The notes beneath the pieces are model-generated. The model saw nothing but the letters and a program-made list of their open reading frames with translations, did not search any database and was not told the origin of the DNA. This document shows positions 24,693 through 33,945 of a stretch of 64,000 nt of DNA, piece after piece. The translations under genes were made by a program, and so were the position numbers. Each line of letters opens with the position of its first letter. Within the stretch, counting starts at the first letter, position 1. This stretch comes from CBDEGK01 sp965237855 (lineage in GTDB: Bacteria; Pseudomonadota; Gammaproteobacteria; Pseudomonadales; Halieaceae), in assembly GCA_965237855.1 (NCBI GenBank), contig CBDEGK010000004.1:558001-622000 (forward strand), in the 5' to 3' direction.

Positions 24693-25892
24693 ATGCGCCC
24701 TATTGCTCTAGCTTTGCTCTGTTGCATTTTCCTCACCGCCTGTTCGGAACCCGAGCCGGAAGAGATTGCCATCCGGGTGGTGTACACCACCGTCGCCGAG
24801 GAAGATGTCACCATATATGGCGAATACGTGGGCCGCACCGAGGCCTCGGAGCGCGTTGAAGTCAATCCCCGTATCGATGGGTTCCTGGAAGAGATCGCCT
24901 TCATCGAAGGCAGCACCGTCAAAGCCCGTACTACCCTCTACAAAATCGATGCCCGCCCCTACCAGGCCAATGTAGATCGCCTGCAGGCAATTCTCAGCAG
25001 CCGCCAGGCAGAGCTGGAGAAGTTCCGCCGCGATGTGGATCGAATAGAACCCCTGTTCCGGGAGGATGCCGCCAGCCAACTCGACTTTGACGGGGCAGTG
25101 TCTGCCGTACAAACCGGCGATGCGGCGGTGCGCGAGGCGGAAGCTGATCTCAAGCGCGCCGAATTGGAATTGGCCTACACAGAAATCAAGGCACCTATTG
25201 GTGGTGTTATCGGCGCCTCAGACGTGGATGTGGGCGCCCTGATCCAGGCGCGAGACGGCAGGCCGCTAACCACGGTCAGCCGCATCGATCCCATTTACGT
25301 TAATTACGCCATGTCCGCGCTGGACTACCTGAATGCCCGCCGTCGCGCCTCCGGCTACTGGGAGCAGCGCAAGGCAGAACGAGAAGGTAAGGCGCTGGAA
25401 GGCAAGGTTTCTATCACCCTGCCAGATGACAGCATATACAAACATCAGGGTGTGGTCGGCTTCACAGATCCACAGGTGAATCCCGAAACCGGTACCTTTG
25501 CGGTGCGGGCAATCGTTGATAATTCAGACCGGGAGCTGCTGCCCGGGCAGTACACCCGGGTGCGCATGCCGATAGAGGTTCGTCGCAACGCCCTGTTGAT
25601 ACCCGAAGAAACCATCCTCATCGAGCAAGGCGGGGTCTACGTCATGGTGATTCTGCCCAACCAGCGGGTGGAGCGACGCCTGATCTTCGTGGGTTCCATT
25701 GTTGAGGGCAAGCTTATTGTAGAGAATGGACTGGTAGTGGGCGAGAGAATCGTCATCCACGGCATCAACAAGGTCTACCACGGCAGCCTGGCTGACCCGG
25801 TAGCCCTGGCTGATTACGAGGCTGAACTCGAAGCCGATGCTGCGGCACAGTTGCAGTCTATTCCCAGCGTCGAGGGAGCCCAAGCAGAGTGA
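24693..25892 (+). CDS. RND efflux periplasmic adaptor (AcrA/MexA-type lipoprotein)
   Basis: 399 aa. The lipobox LTAC gives lipidation at Cys17. RVEVNPRIDGFLEEIAFIEGSTVKA is the first half of the lipoyl domain, a coiled-coil hairpin spans about 90-165, and the second half (APIGGVIGASDVDVGALIQA) follows. Beta-barrel and membrane-proximal parts complete the adaptor. It bridges the inner-membrane pump and the outer-membrane channel encoded next. The stop overlaps the GTG of the permease, and the three genes form one operon. Confidence 0.92.
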   Translation: MRPIALALLCCIFLTACSEPEPEEIAIRVVYTTVAEEDVTIYGEYVGRTEASERVEVNPRIDGFLEEIAFIEGSTVKARTTLYKIDARPYQANVDRLQAILSSRQAELEKFRRDVDRIEPLFREDAASQLDFDGAVSAVQTGDAAVREAEADLKRAELELAYTEIKAPIGGVIGASDVDVGALIQARDGRPLTTVSRIDPIYVNYAMSALDYLNARRRASGYWEQRKAEREGKALEGKVSITLPDDSIYKHQGVVGFTDPQVNPETGTFAVRAIVDNSDRELLPGQYTRVRMPIEVRRNALLIPEETILIEQGGVYVMVILPNQRVERRLIFVGSIVEGKLIVENGLVVGERIVIHGINKVYHGSLADPVALADYEAELEADAAAQLQSIPSVEGAQAE

Positions 25893-28800
25893 TCTCGCGG
25901 TTTTGCATCGATCGACCGATCTTCGCATCGGTGATATCTATCGTCATCGTCCTGGTAGGCACGATTTCCGTGTTATCACTGCCCATCGACCAATACCCCG
26001 ATATCACCCCGCCGGCGGTGAGCGTCTCGGCGACCTTCCCCGGAGCCACCGCCAAGAGCGTCGCCGAGTCGGTGTCAGCGCCCATTGAAAAACAGCTCAA
26101 TGGTGTCCCCAACATGGCTTACCTGGAGTCCAACTCCAAGAATAACGGCGGCAGCAAAGTCACGGTGACGTTTAACGTCGGCACCAATGTTGATCTCGCG
26201 GCAGTCGATGTGCAAAACGAAGTAAAGCTGGCGGAAGCAGACTTGCCGGTGGATGTGATGCAGGAAGGCGTGTCAGTGGAGAAGCTTGCCAACGTCGAGC
26301 TCATGAAAATCGCCATTCGTTCCGACGACCCCAAGTTTGATGAGATCTACCTGTCGAACTATATGAGCATCAATATTCGCGACGAGATGAAGCGGATACA
26401 AGGCGTCGGTCGAACCCGTAACAATGGCTCCCGTCGCTACTCCATGCGCATCTGGCTCAAGCCAGACCGCCTCGCCGCCTATAGCTTGACCACGTCCGAC
26501 GTCAGCGCCGCGGTCAAAGAACAGAACGTGGCAACTGCCGCGGGTGTGATCGGCGGCCAGCCCACCGCCAGCGATGTCATGCTGACTTACCCGGTCTCCG
26601 CCGAGGGCCGCCTGCAAACTGCTGAAGAGTTCGGCAATATCATTATCCGCGCCAACCCCGACGGCTCGATGGTGCGCCTGCGTGATTTGGCGCGGGTGGA
26701 ACTGGGCGCTAAGTCTTATACCCTGGATTCGAGGTTAGACGGAGCCCCCGCCGCCGTGCTGGGTATCTACCTGCTGCCAGGTGCTAACGCCCTGGAAGTG
26801 TCCGGGCGGGTGCGCGCGCGTATGGCGGCACTGGAAAAACGCTTCCCGGCCGGCCTGGAATGGCTGGTGGTTTACGACAGCGCGGAATTTATTCAGCAAT
26901 CGATCACCGAAGTGGTGATTACCCTGATAGAAGCGCTGCTATTGGTGGTACTGGTGGTGTACCTGTTTCTGCAGGACTGGCGCACCACGCTGATACCCAG
27001 CCTGGCGGTGCCGGTATCCATCATCGGCACTTTTATTGCCATGCTGACCATGGGTTTTAGCCTCAACACGGTCAATCTGCTAGCGCTGGTGCTGGTTATT
27101 GGTATTGTCGTCGACGATGCCATCGTGGTGGTGGAAAACGTCGAACGGTTAATGAACGAAGAAGGCATGAACGCCCGTGATGCCACTATTCAGGCGATGG
27201 ATGAATTGACCGGCGCGCTGGTCGCCACCTCGCTGGTGCTGGCCGCCGTGTTTATTCCCGTGGCGCTGTTACCCGGCATTACGGGCATTCTCTACCGGGA
27301 ATTTGCAGTGACGGTTACCGTCGCCGTCTTGATCTCAACGGTGGTGGCACTGACACTCAGTCCTGCGCTGTGCGCCATCCTCATGAAACCTCACAGCGGC
27401 GAGCGCAAGAACGCACTGTTTCAAAAGATTGACCAATGGTTGGACGTGGGCGCCAAGCGTTTTGGGGACATGGTTGGAATGACCCTGCTCAATATGCGCC
27501 GGACTGTGCTGGGCTTCCTGCTCATGGTGGGCGCAGCCTATCTGTTGATGGGTGTGGTGCCGGGCAGTTTTATGCCGGTGGAAGACAAGGGACAGTTTTT
27601 TGTCGATATGGAATTACACCAGGGCTCCAGCGTCAATCGAACCAAGCCGGTGCTGCAACGAGCAGAAGCCTTTGTTCTGGCCCATCCCGCAGTAAAACAT
27701 GTGTTCAGCCTGGCCGGAGAAAATCGTCGTTCCGGCGCCAACGAGGCCAACGGACAATTGGAGGTCATACTCAAGTCCTGGGAGGAGCGTGGCGACCAGG
27801 GTTATACCGTAGCCAAGGTCATCGAAGAAGTGCGCGTAGAACTCAACACCTACCCGGAAATCATCGCCCAGGTTTCCCAGCCGCCAGCGGTTCCCGGCCT
27901 CGGCCTGGGAAGTGGCGTTGACCTGGTACTACAGGACCTCACCGGCACGAACTGGGAAGGGTTGCTCGAGGCCAAGGACAGCATTACCCAGGTAGCCAAC
28001 CAACACCCGGTACTGACCGGTGTTGCCAGCCCGGTGCGGGCGGAAACTCCGGAGCTGTTCCTGAGTGTGGACCGCGCCGAAGCCAAAGCCCTGGGGGTAC
28101 CACTGGCGGATATTTACGGCACCATGCGCACTCTCACCGGTTCCCTGGTGGTGAATGATTTCAACCTTTACGGCCGGGTTTACCGGGTTCGCATGCAAGC
28201 TGAAAATGAATTTCGCAAGCGCCCCGACGCCCTGCAATACTATTACGTGCGCAGTCGCACCGGCGCCATGGTGCCCATGCCAGTGCTGGCAAGCCTCGAC
28301 TATTCCACCGGTCCCGCGGCCATTGACCACTACAATATGTTCACAGCCGCCAAACTGTCGGGGGACCCCGCAGCGGGCTATTCCACCGGTGAGGCCATCA
28401 CCGCCATGGCTGACGTGCTCGACCAGACCCTGCCACCGGGCATCAGCTACGAATGGACCGGCTTGACCGCCCAGGAAATTGAAGCCGCCGGTCAGGCCGT
28501 TATTGCCATGACCCTGGCGGTGATATTCGTCTACCTGTTCCTGTGTGCGCTTTACGAGAGTTGGACCATTCCCATAGCGGTACTGTTGATTGCACCAACG
28601 GCGATCTTCGGCGCTTACCTGGCGGTGTTCCTGCGCGGCCTCGAGGCCAATATATTTTTCCAGATAGCGATTGTGGCCCTGGTGGGTATGGCGGCCAAGA
28701 ACTCCATCCTGATTGTGGAATTTGCCAAGCAGTTGGTGGAAGAAGGCAAGTCCTTCAAGGAGGCCGCACTGATGTCGGCGAAGCAGCGCTTCCGGCCGAT

Positions 28801-29008
28801 TATGATGACGGCTGTTTCCTTTATTTTTGGGGTCATGCCGCTGGTCTTGTCCGCCGGTCCGGGCGCCGTGGCCCGGCAATCGATTTCCACCGCCGTGCTG
28901 GGGGGTATGATTCTTGCCACCAGCCTCGGCATCCTGGTAGTACCCCTGTTCTTCGTGTTGTTCGGCAAACTCGATGGAAAGCTGGCAGCGAAGGCAGGTC
29001 CCTCATGA
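25889..29008 (+). CDS. RND multidrug efflux permease (AcrB/MexB type)
   Basis: 1039 aa from GTG 25889, which overlaps the adaptor stop. The protein has an N-terminal membrane helix (FASVISIVIVLVGTISVLSLP), two large periplasmic loops and two groups of membrane helices. Proton-relay aspartates are in GIVVDDAIVVVENVERLM, and the AcrB-like QYPDITPPAVSVSA and PGATAKSVAESV motifs mark the HAE1 family that exports hydrophobic and amphiphilic compounds. Length is normal and no lesion is seen. It acts as a trimer with the adaptor and outer-membrane factor of the same operon. Confidence 0.95.
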   Translation: MISRFCIDRPIFASVISIVIVLVGTISVLSLPIDQYPDITPPAVSVSATFPGATAKSVAESVSAPIEKQLNGVPNMAYLESNSKNNGGSKVTVTFNVGTNVDLAAVDVQNEVKLAEADLPVDVMQEGVSVEKLANVELMKIAIRSDDPKFDEIYLSNYMSINIRDEMKRIQGVGRTRNNGSRRYSMRIWLKPDRLAAYSLTTSDVSAAVKEQNVATAAGVIGGQPTASDVMLTYPVSAEGRLQTAEEFGNIIIRANPDGSMVRLRDLARVELGAKSYTLDSRLDGAPAAVLGIYLLPGANALEVSGRVRARMAALEKRFPAGLEWLVVYDSAEFIQQSITEVVITLIEALLLVVLVVYLFLQDWRTTLIPSLAVPVSIIGTFIAMLTMGFSLNTVNLLALVLVIGIVVDDAIVVVENVERLMNEEGMNARDATIQAMDELTGALVATSLVLAAVFIPVALLPGITGILYREFAVTVTVAVLISTVVALTLSPALCAILMKPHSGERKNALFQKIDQWLDVGAKRFGDMVGMTLLNMRRTVLGFLLMVGAAYLLMGVVPGSFMPVEDKGQFFVDMELHQGSSVNRTKPVLQRAEAFVLAHPAVKHVFSLAGENRRSGANEANGQLEVILKSWEERGDQGYTVAKVIEEVRVELNTYPEIIAQVSQPPAVPGLGLGSGVDLVLQDLTGTNWEGLLEAKDSITQVANQHPVLTGVASPVRAETPELFLSVDRAEAKALGVPLADIYGTMRTLTGSLVVNDFNLYGRVYRVRMQAENEFRKRPDALQYYYVRSRTGAMVPMPVLASLDYSTGPAAIDHYNMFTAAKLSGDPAAGYSTGEAITAMADVLDQTLPPGISYEWTGLTAQEIEAAGQAVIAMTLAVIFVYLFLCALYESWTIPIAVLLIAPTAIFGAYLAVFLRGLEANIFFQIAIVALVGMAAKNSILIVEFAKQLVEEGKSFKEAALMSAKQRFRPIMMTAVSFIFGVMPLVLSAGPGAVARQSISTAVLGGMILATSLGILVVPLFFVLFGKLDGKLAAKAGPS

Positions 29009-30420
29009 GCCGGCTATGGCTCCTGATTCTCATCGCAGGCCTCAGCGCTTGCATGGTGGGCCCGGATTATGAACGGCCGCCCACACCAGCAGTAGAGCGC
29101 TGGCACAGTGACACCGATTACCAGGGTAAAGAAGGTACAGCCCTCTATGACCTGGCCTGGTTCGATATCTTTCAGGATGAAGAGCTGCAGGAGTTGATTC
29201 TATTGGCACTGGAACAGAACCAGGACCTGCTTATTGCCGTAGAACGTATCGAAGAATCCCGGGCCGGTAGCCGCATTGCACGCTCTGCCCTATTTCCGGT
29301 TGTTGGCGTGTCCCTGACCGGTGAACGCGAAGAAGAATCCGCGCTCACCAATACCAACCCCATCACCGCCGACGAGTTTTTCGTCGGTCCGGTTGCCGCC
29401 TGGGAGGTCGATCTTTGGGGCGGCAATCGCCGCGGCAGTAACGCCGCCTTCGCGCGCTACCTGTCGGCCGAATACGGGGCCCAGGCCGTCCGTCTAAGCC
29501 TGATCGCGGATGTCTCCCAGGCGTACTTTGAACTGCAGGGGACTGAATCGATCCTCGAAATCGCCCAGGATACCCTCGCTGACCGGCGACAGGCGTTAAG
29601 CATTGCAGAGAAGCGTTTCCACGGCGGCCTCACTTCCAAGCTCGAGGTGATCCAGTCGGAAGTCGATGTGGCGGCGACCCGGGCTGATATCCCCAAGGTT
29701 GAGCAAAACAAGCTGGCGCTGGAAAACCGCTTGTCCCTGCTGTTGGGCATGCCACCCGGCCATCAACAGTTGGAACGACGCCTGCGAGATCAATACGTAC
29801 CGGCATCGGTCGCGGCTGGATTAACTTCGACGCTAATGGAACGGCGCCCCGATGTGATGCAGGCTGAGCAACGGCTTATTGCAGCGAGCGAAAATGTCGG
29901 AGTAGCTACCTCAAGATTATTTCCCAATGTCCGGCTCACCGGAGGATTGGGCTATCAAACCGAGGATTTCAATGACCTGTTGAATTCTGATGGCGAGTTC
30001 TGGATAGCAGACTTCGCGGTAACAATGCCTTTGTTTAATGCCGGCGCCCTCCGAGCGGAGGTCAGTGCCGCTGAGAGTCGCTTTAACCAGGCGCGACTAG
30101 GTTATGAAAAGATCGTGCTGGAAGCTTTCCGGGATGTCTCCGATTCACTCAACCAGTTTTATAAAGCGGGAGAAACCCTGGAGGCGCAACTGGATTTGCA
30201 AAGCGCCTCGATGGAGTATCTCGATCTGGCGACCAAGCGCTACCGCAATGGAGTACTCGCCTATATCGACGTACTGGACGCACGCCGCAGCTTGTTCGAC
30301 GCGCAACTTTCAGTGAGCCGCGCGCGGCAGGCGCAATTACTGGCACTGGTTGGCCTGTACAAAGCCCTCGGCGGTGGCTGGGATCCCGAGGCTATCGCTG
30401 CAAAAAATACAGCATTATGA
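29005..30420 (+). CDS. NodT-family outer-membrane efflux lipoprotein
   Basis: The real start is ATG 29005, overlapping the permease stop (ATGA); an open frame extends upstream but has no homology. The 471-aa product has a lipobox LSAC (Cys16), the MVGPDYERPPTP start of NodT proteins, and two repeated TolC-like helical halves. ALFPVVGVSLTGERE and RLFPNVRLTGGLGYQ begin the two beta strands. It forms the trimeric outer-membrane channel. Its 3' end overlaps the convergent kinase gene by 29 bases. Confidence 0.92.
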   Translation: MSRLWLLILIAGLSACMVGPDYERPPTPAVERWHSDTDYQGKEGTALYDLAWFDIFQDEELQELILLALEQNQDLLIAVERIEESRAGSRIARSALFPVVGVSLTGEREEESALTNTNPITADEFFVGPVAAWEVDLWGGNRRGSNAAFARYLSAEYGAQAVRLSLIADVSQAYFELQGTESILEIAQDTLADRRQALSIAEKRFHGGLTSKLEVIQSEVDVAATRADIPKVEQNKLALENRLSLLLGMPPGHQQLERRLRDQYVPASVAAGLTSTLMERRPDVMQAEQRLIAASENVGVATSRLFPNVRLTGGLGYQTEDFNDLLNSDGEFWIADFAVTMPLFNAGALRAEVSAAESRFNQARLGYEKIVLEAFRDVSDSLNQFYKAGETLEAQLDLQSASMEYLDLATKRYRNGVLAYIDVLDARRSLFDAQLSVSRARQAQLLALVGLYKALGGGWDPEAIAAKNTAL

Positions 30421-32161
30421 GCTGGCTAATGGCCAGTCCGCCCGCCAAATATTTCCAGAACAACAACGGATCCCGCTCCATCAGCGGTCGCTTGCCATGT
30501 TCAAGGTAACGGGGATTCGGGTTTTGCAGCTCGTAGGCAAATTCCGCTACTTCCTGATGACGACGCTCCTCATGGAAACGTAAGCCCTTGCGCAAGGCGC
30601 CGTCGATCCACACTGGCACCAGCGGATTGAGTTGGTAACTGGGGATGTAACGCGTGTTGAGAAAATCCCGTTGGCTATGGCAGTTCTCAAGTTTGCCCGC
30701 AAAGGGTAATTCACCCGTGAGCATCTCGTAGCTGATAACCGCCAGCGAGAACAAGTCAGCCCGGTAATTGGGCAACTTACCCAAACTGTATTCCGGAGCA
30801 GAATAGCTCGCGGTGCCCAGGGCAATATCGCGCTGAAACGGCGTAGCGATTTCGGCAATACCCGCCACGTGACAGGCGCCAAAATCAATAATCTTAACCC
30901 GCCCGTCTGCACCGATCATGATGTTGTCGGGCTTGAGATCCTGGTGCAGAGTTTCGCGTCTGTGAAAAGCGCGCAGACCACGGGCAATCTGGTCGACCAG
31001 GTACACCACCTCCTCTACCGGCGGTTTGGGGTGCTCCTTCATCCACTGGGTGAGGCTTATGCCACTGACATATTCAGTCAGGTAATACAGGCAACTCCTG
31101 GGACGGCCGCTTTCGAAGACCCGGACCACGTGAGGACTGGTGATGCGGTTGCCGATCCAGGATTCCATAACAAACCGCTCGATATAGGCGGGGTCATCCT
31201 CAAAATTCACCGACGGTGTCTTCATGCAATAGTGCTGACCACTGTCCTCATCCTCGACCAGGTAGACCTGGCTGCGGTTACTCGCGTGCAGTTCTCTACG
31301 CACGATATAACCGTCAAGTTTCATGCCCGGTTCAAGAAACGGCGGGAAGGACAAACGTGTCATGCGGTTGACCACCTCGTCCATCTCCTGCGGTGGCAGT
31401 GCTTCCACTCGCAATAGCTGGCAACTGATGTTGTCACTGCTATCTGCCGCTAATGCACGCTCTACCAGTGCTTGGCATTCCTGTTCCAGGTTGGGACCAA
31501 GGCCGCGCATAATGTCCCGCAACTCATTGGGGTCAATGAAATCGTGCAGCCCGTCCGTACTGAGCAGGTAGACATCGCCCTCCTCCAGCGGCATGTATTG
31601 GTAATCGACTTGCAGTTTCACATCCATGCCCAGCGCGCGGCTCAGGTAGGTCTGTTGTTCAGAGATCACCGCGCAATGATCGCGCGTCAGTTGTTCCAAT
31701 TCACCCGCGCGCAATCGATAAATGCGGCTGTCCCCGGCATGCAGGATATGTAAAGTATGCGACTTGAAAATGGCGGCACTAAAGGTAGTGACATAGCCCT
31801 TGCGGGCGTCGGCGTAGCCCTGACCCTGCCCGTACAGCCAGCGATTCAGCGCCGTCAGTACCTGCTGTGCCGACTTGCGCACACTCCAGGACTCCGGCGT
31901 TGAAAAATAGTCGGACAGGAAATTGGATACACTCGCTTCACTGGCCTCACGGCCCGCCTCCGCGGCGCTCACCCCGTCGGCAATTACCGCCACCGCCCCT
32001 TTGGTGGTCAGCAGACTGCCCTCGGGTATACGAATACCAATGGCGTCTTCGTTAACGGGTTTGACGCCAGCACTGCTGAGCTGACCCACCGACATCAGTA
32101 GATCTCCCTGCAGATGCAACTCTGCTGAGACTTCAAGCTGTACTGTCGGTGCGCTGGTCAT
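30392..32161 (-). CDS. Bifunctional PP2C phosphatase / Ser-Thr protein kinase, membrane-anchored
   Basis: 589 aa. The N-terminal half is a PP2C-type phosphatase with VNEDAIG, AVIADGVS (metal Asp), HAGDSRIYRL and LLSTDGLHDF. The second half is a Hanks-type kinase with the ATP region near 280-315, the catalytic loop HQDLKPDNIMI, DFGACHV and APEY. A hydrophobic C-terminal segment (YLAGGLAISQLIMLYFL) anchors it to the inner membrane. In Pseudomonas aeruginosa a protein of the same architecture (PA1782) sits between nirBD and the nitrate transporter. Here it starts three bases after the transporter stop, so it should share the sigma-54 promoter. Its role in nitrate assimilation is not established. 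Confidence 0.9.
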   Translation of the reverse strand: MTSAPTVQLEVSAELHLQGDLLMSVGQLSSAGVKPVNEDAIGIRIPEGSLLTTKGAVAVIADGVSAAEAGREASEASVSNFLSDYFSTPESWSVRKSAQQVLTALNRWLYGQGQGYADARKGYVTTFSAAIFKSHTLHILHAGDSRIYRLRAGELEQLTRDHCAVISEQQTYLSRALGMDVKLQVDYQYMPLEEGDVYLLSTDGLHDFIDPNELRDIMRGLGPNLEQECQALVERALAADSSDNISCQLLRVEALPPQEMDEVVNRMTRLSFPPFLEPGMKLDGYIVRRELHASNRSQVYLVEDEDSGQHYCMKTPSVNFEDDPAYIERFVMESWIGNRITSPHVVRVFESGRPRSCLYYLTEYVSGISLTQWMKEHPKPPVEEVVYLVDQIARGLRAFHRRETLHQDLKPDNIMIGADGRVKIIDFGACHVAGIAEIATPFQRDIALGTASYSAPEYSLGKLPNYRADLFSLAVISYEMLTGELPFAGKLENCHSQRDFLNTRYIPSYQLNPLVPVWIDGALRKGLRFHEERRHQEVAEFAYELQNPNPRYLEHGKRPLMERDPLLFWKYLAGGLAISQLIMLYFLQR

Positions 32162-32164
32162 GGT

Positions 32165-33634
32165 TCAGGCCACATCAATCAATTGTACAGTGCCATCGGG
32201 CAGAACTTCCGCCATATGGCCCGCCGGTTCATCCAATACCTGCACAATCATGCAGCACACCGCCGCGGCGCCGGCAATCACCACGAAAAACGTCGCCGAG
32301 TCGACAAAGGACAACACGGTCAGAAATACCACCGCTCCCACATTGCCGTAGGCACCTGTCATGCCCGCTATCTGACCCGTCATACGGCGCTTCACCAGGG
32401 GTACCATGGCAAATACCGCGCCCGATCCCGCCTGTACAAAGAAGGCACAGCCCATGGTGGCGATTACTGCCAGCGGCAACCACCAGTGGCCATCAATTTG
32501 ACTCAGCACCAGGTAACCGACCGCGAGGCCGGTGATCAGAATCGATAGCGTCTTTTTGCGGCCAAACTTGTCACTCAGCCAGCCACCGCTGGGACGAGCC
32601 AGCAGATTCATGAAGGAGAAGCCGGCTGCCGTCAAACCGGCCATCACTGGTGACAATTCGAAGGTCTCCATAAAAAACAGAGGCAACATGGACACCACCG
32701 CCAGCTCGGACCCAAAGGTCACAAAGTAGGCCCAGTCCAGTACCGCCACCTGTTTGAATTTGTATTGTTCTATTTCCGGCACGCCGACCCGCAACTGTTC
32801 AAAATTGACCTTCCAAATTTGATAGCTCTGAAAAAGAAACAGAATCAGCAGCCCAAGGTACAAGACCGTGGAGGTGGCATCGCTCAACAGCCCGAGATTC
32901 GCCGGCGACAGTTTCCAGGTCAGTACCGCCAGGGCGATATACATGGGGATATTCATGGCCAGCAGGAAGTAGAAATCCGCCCAGCTACTCACTTCCAGGC
33001 CGCCGTTGCGCTTGGGTTTAAAATAGGTAGAGCCTTTCGGAGTATTGCGCGCTGTCTGATAGAAGAAGATGCCGTAGCAAAAAGCCACGACACCAGTGCA
33101 CATGATCGCGTAGCGCCAACCATCCTCACCCCCGATGAGTAAAGCCAGGCCAGGCAGACTCATTGCCGCCGCCGCAGAACCGAAGTTTCCCCAGCCGCCA
33201 TAGATGCCTTCAGCCATACCCACCTGGCGCGCCGGGAACCACTCACTGACTAACCTGATGCCGATCACAAAGCCAGCACCGACCAAGCCACCGAGAAAAC
33301 GTAACAAGGCCAATTGCTCATAGCTGGTGGCGAATGCGAAGCCCCAGCAAAAGAATGCAGAGATCAGTAGCAAGCCGCTGTACACCGACCGCGGGCCAAA
33401 GCGATCCACCAACATGCCAATGACAATTCGGGATGGAATGGTTAGTGCGACATTCAAAATCAACAGGGCTTTGACCTGCTGCATGTCCAGATCAAAAGCC
33501 TCCTTGATAAAAGGCATCAGGGGCGCATGGCTGAACCACACCATGAAGGTAATAAAGAACGCCACCCAGGTCAGGTGTAAGGTCCTTATCGAGGGGTTGG
33601 AAAACTCCAGGACATTCAACTTGTCGCTGCTCAC
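32165..33634 (-). CDS. narK: NarK/NasA-type nitrate/nitrite transporter (MFS)
   Basis: 489 aa from GTG 33634, with AAGGAGG at 33641-33648. Twelve membrane segments are expected. The two nitrate signature motifs are visible as GGWGNFGSA and GAYGNVGAV, and the MFS loop is GMLVDRFGPR. It imports nitrate for the reductase encoded on the other side of the intergenic region. The locus order (transporter, kinase-phosphatase, nirB, nirD, nitrate reductase) is close to that of Pseudomonas, where the transporter is called nasA. A sigma-54 promoter precedes it at 33682-33697. Confidence 0.93.
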   Translation of the reverse strand: MSSDKLNVLEFSNPSIRTLHLTWVAFFITFMVWFSHAPLMPFIKEAFDLDMQQVKALLILNVALTIPSRIVIGMLVDRFGPRSVYSGLLLISAFFCWGFAFATSYEQLALLRFLGGLVGAGFVIGIRLVSEWFPARQVGMAEGIYGGWGNFGSAAAAMSLPGLALLIGGEDGWRYAIMCTGVVAFCYGIFFYQTARNTPKGSTYFKPKRNGGLEVSSWADFYFLLAMNIPMYIALAVLTWKLSPANLGLLSDATSTVLYLGLLILFLFQSYQIWKVNFEQLRVGVPEIEQYKFKQVAVLDWAYFVTFGSELAVVSMLPLFFMETFELSPVMAGLTAAGFSFMNLLARPSGGWLSDKFGRKKTLSILITGLAVGYLVLSQIDGHWWLPLAVIATMGCAFFVQAGSGAVFAMVPLVKRRMTGQIAGMTGAYGNVGAVVFLTVLSFVDSATFFVVIAGAAAVCCMIVQVLDEPAGHMAEVLPDGTVQLIDVA

Positions 33635-33681
33635 AGCGAACCTCCTTTATAGACACGGCAACAATGCACGCACCCTCGTTT

Positions 33682-33697
33682 TGCAAGAGCTGTGCCA
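33682..33697 (-). promoter_or_regulatory. Sigma-54 promoter for the nitrate transporter
   Basis: Read on the minus strand the bases are TGGCACAGCTCTTGCA: TGGCACA for -24, a 4-base spacer and TTGCA for -12, one mismatch from the consensus. The predicted start is near 33671, 37 bases before the GTG of the transporter and upstream of its AAGGAGG site. Confidence 0.75.
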
Positions 33698-33715
33698 ACT
33701 GCCTTTGATGGAGAT

Positions 33716-33829
33716 ATTTCGGGCCTGGTGCACTTCAGCTCCGCACAAACACGGTTTTGGTGCACCGCAGCGTCACGCAATGCACAGTTGCGGTGCGGCG
33801 CACCCCAATGACTGCACCAGCGCGGAGCA
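33716..33829. promoter_or_regulatory. Phased NtrC-like enhancer sites
   Basis: Compared with TGCACCA-N3-TGGTGCA, the best dyads are TGCACCA-GCG-CGGAGCA (33813-33829) and TGCACAG-TTG-CGGTGCG (33781-33797). A weaker one has a perfect right half, TGGTGCA, at 33758-33764, and a lone TGGTGCA lies at 33726-33732. Centres are about 33724, 33756, 33789 and 33821, spaced 32-33 bp, three helical turns as in the glnA enhancer. They lie about 97-162 bp from the nirB start point and 53-150 bp from the transporter start point. Confidence 0.65.
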
Positions 33830-33891
33830 GTGGCCCCCAGAATCATCGCGAAATGTGCTGAACCGCAGTGTGCACAGGGGTTTGGAGGCGC

Positions 33892-33907
33892 TGGCACGGT
33901 GCTTGCA
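33892..33907 (+). promoter_or_regulatory. nirB: Sigma-54 promoter for nirB
   Basis: TGGCACGGTGCTTGCA is a perfect sigma-54 element: TGGCACG, four bases, TTGCA. The predicted transcript start is near 33918, giving a 28-base leader to the nirB ATG at 33946. The rest of the 311-bp intergenic region (33635-33945) holds the partner promoter and enhancer sites; I see no other gene in it. Confidence 0.8.
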
Positions 33908-33945
33908 TCGGTGTGGGCAAGTTCATCAAATACCGGGGTACGGTA

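Noticed and set aside
27929..28879. 316-aa frame on the minus strand
   Set aside because: It lies wholly inside the RND permease in the opposite direction; its His/Gly/Gln-rich sequence is typical of shadow translation.
28543..29004. Upstream extension of the outer-membrane efflux frame
   Set aside because: It overlaps the permease coding region; the lipoprotein signal begins at 29005 with an ATGA overlap.
33868..33945. N-terminal extension of NirB
   Set aside because: It runs through the sigma-54 promoter and predicted transcript start; the FAD-binding motif begins right after ATG 33946.
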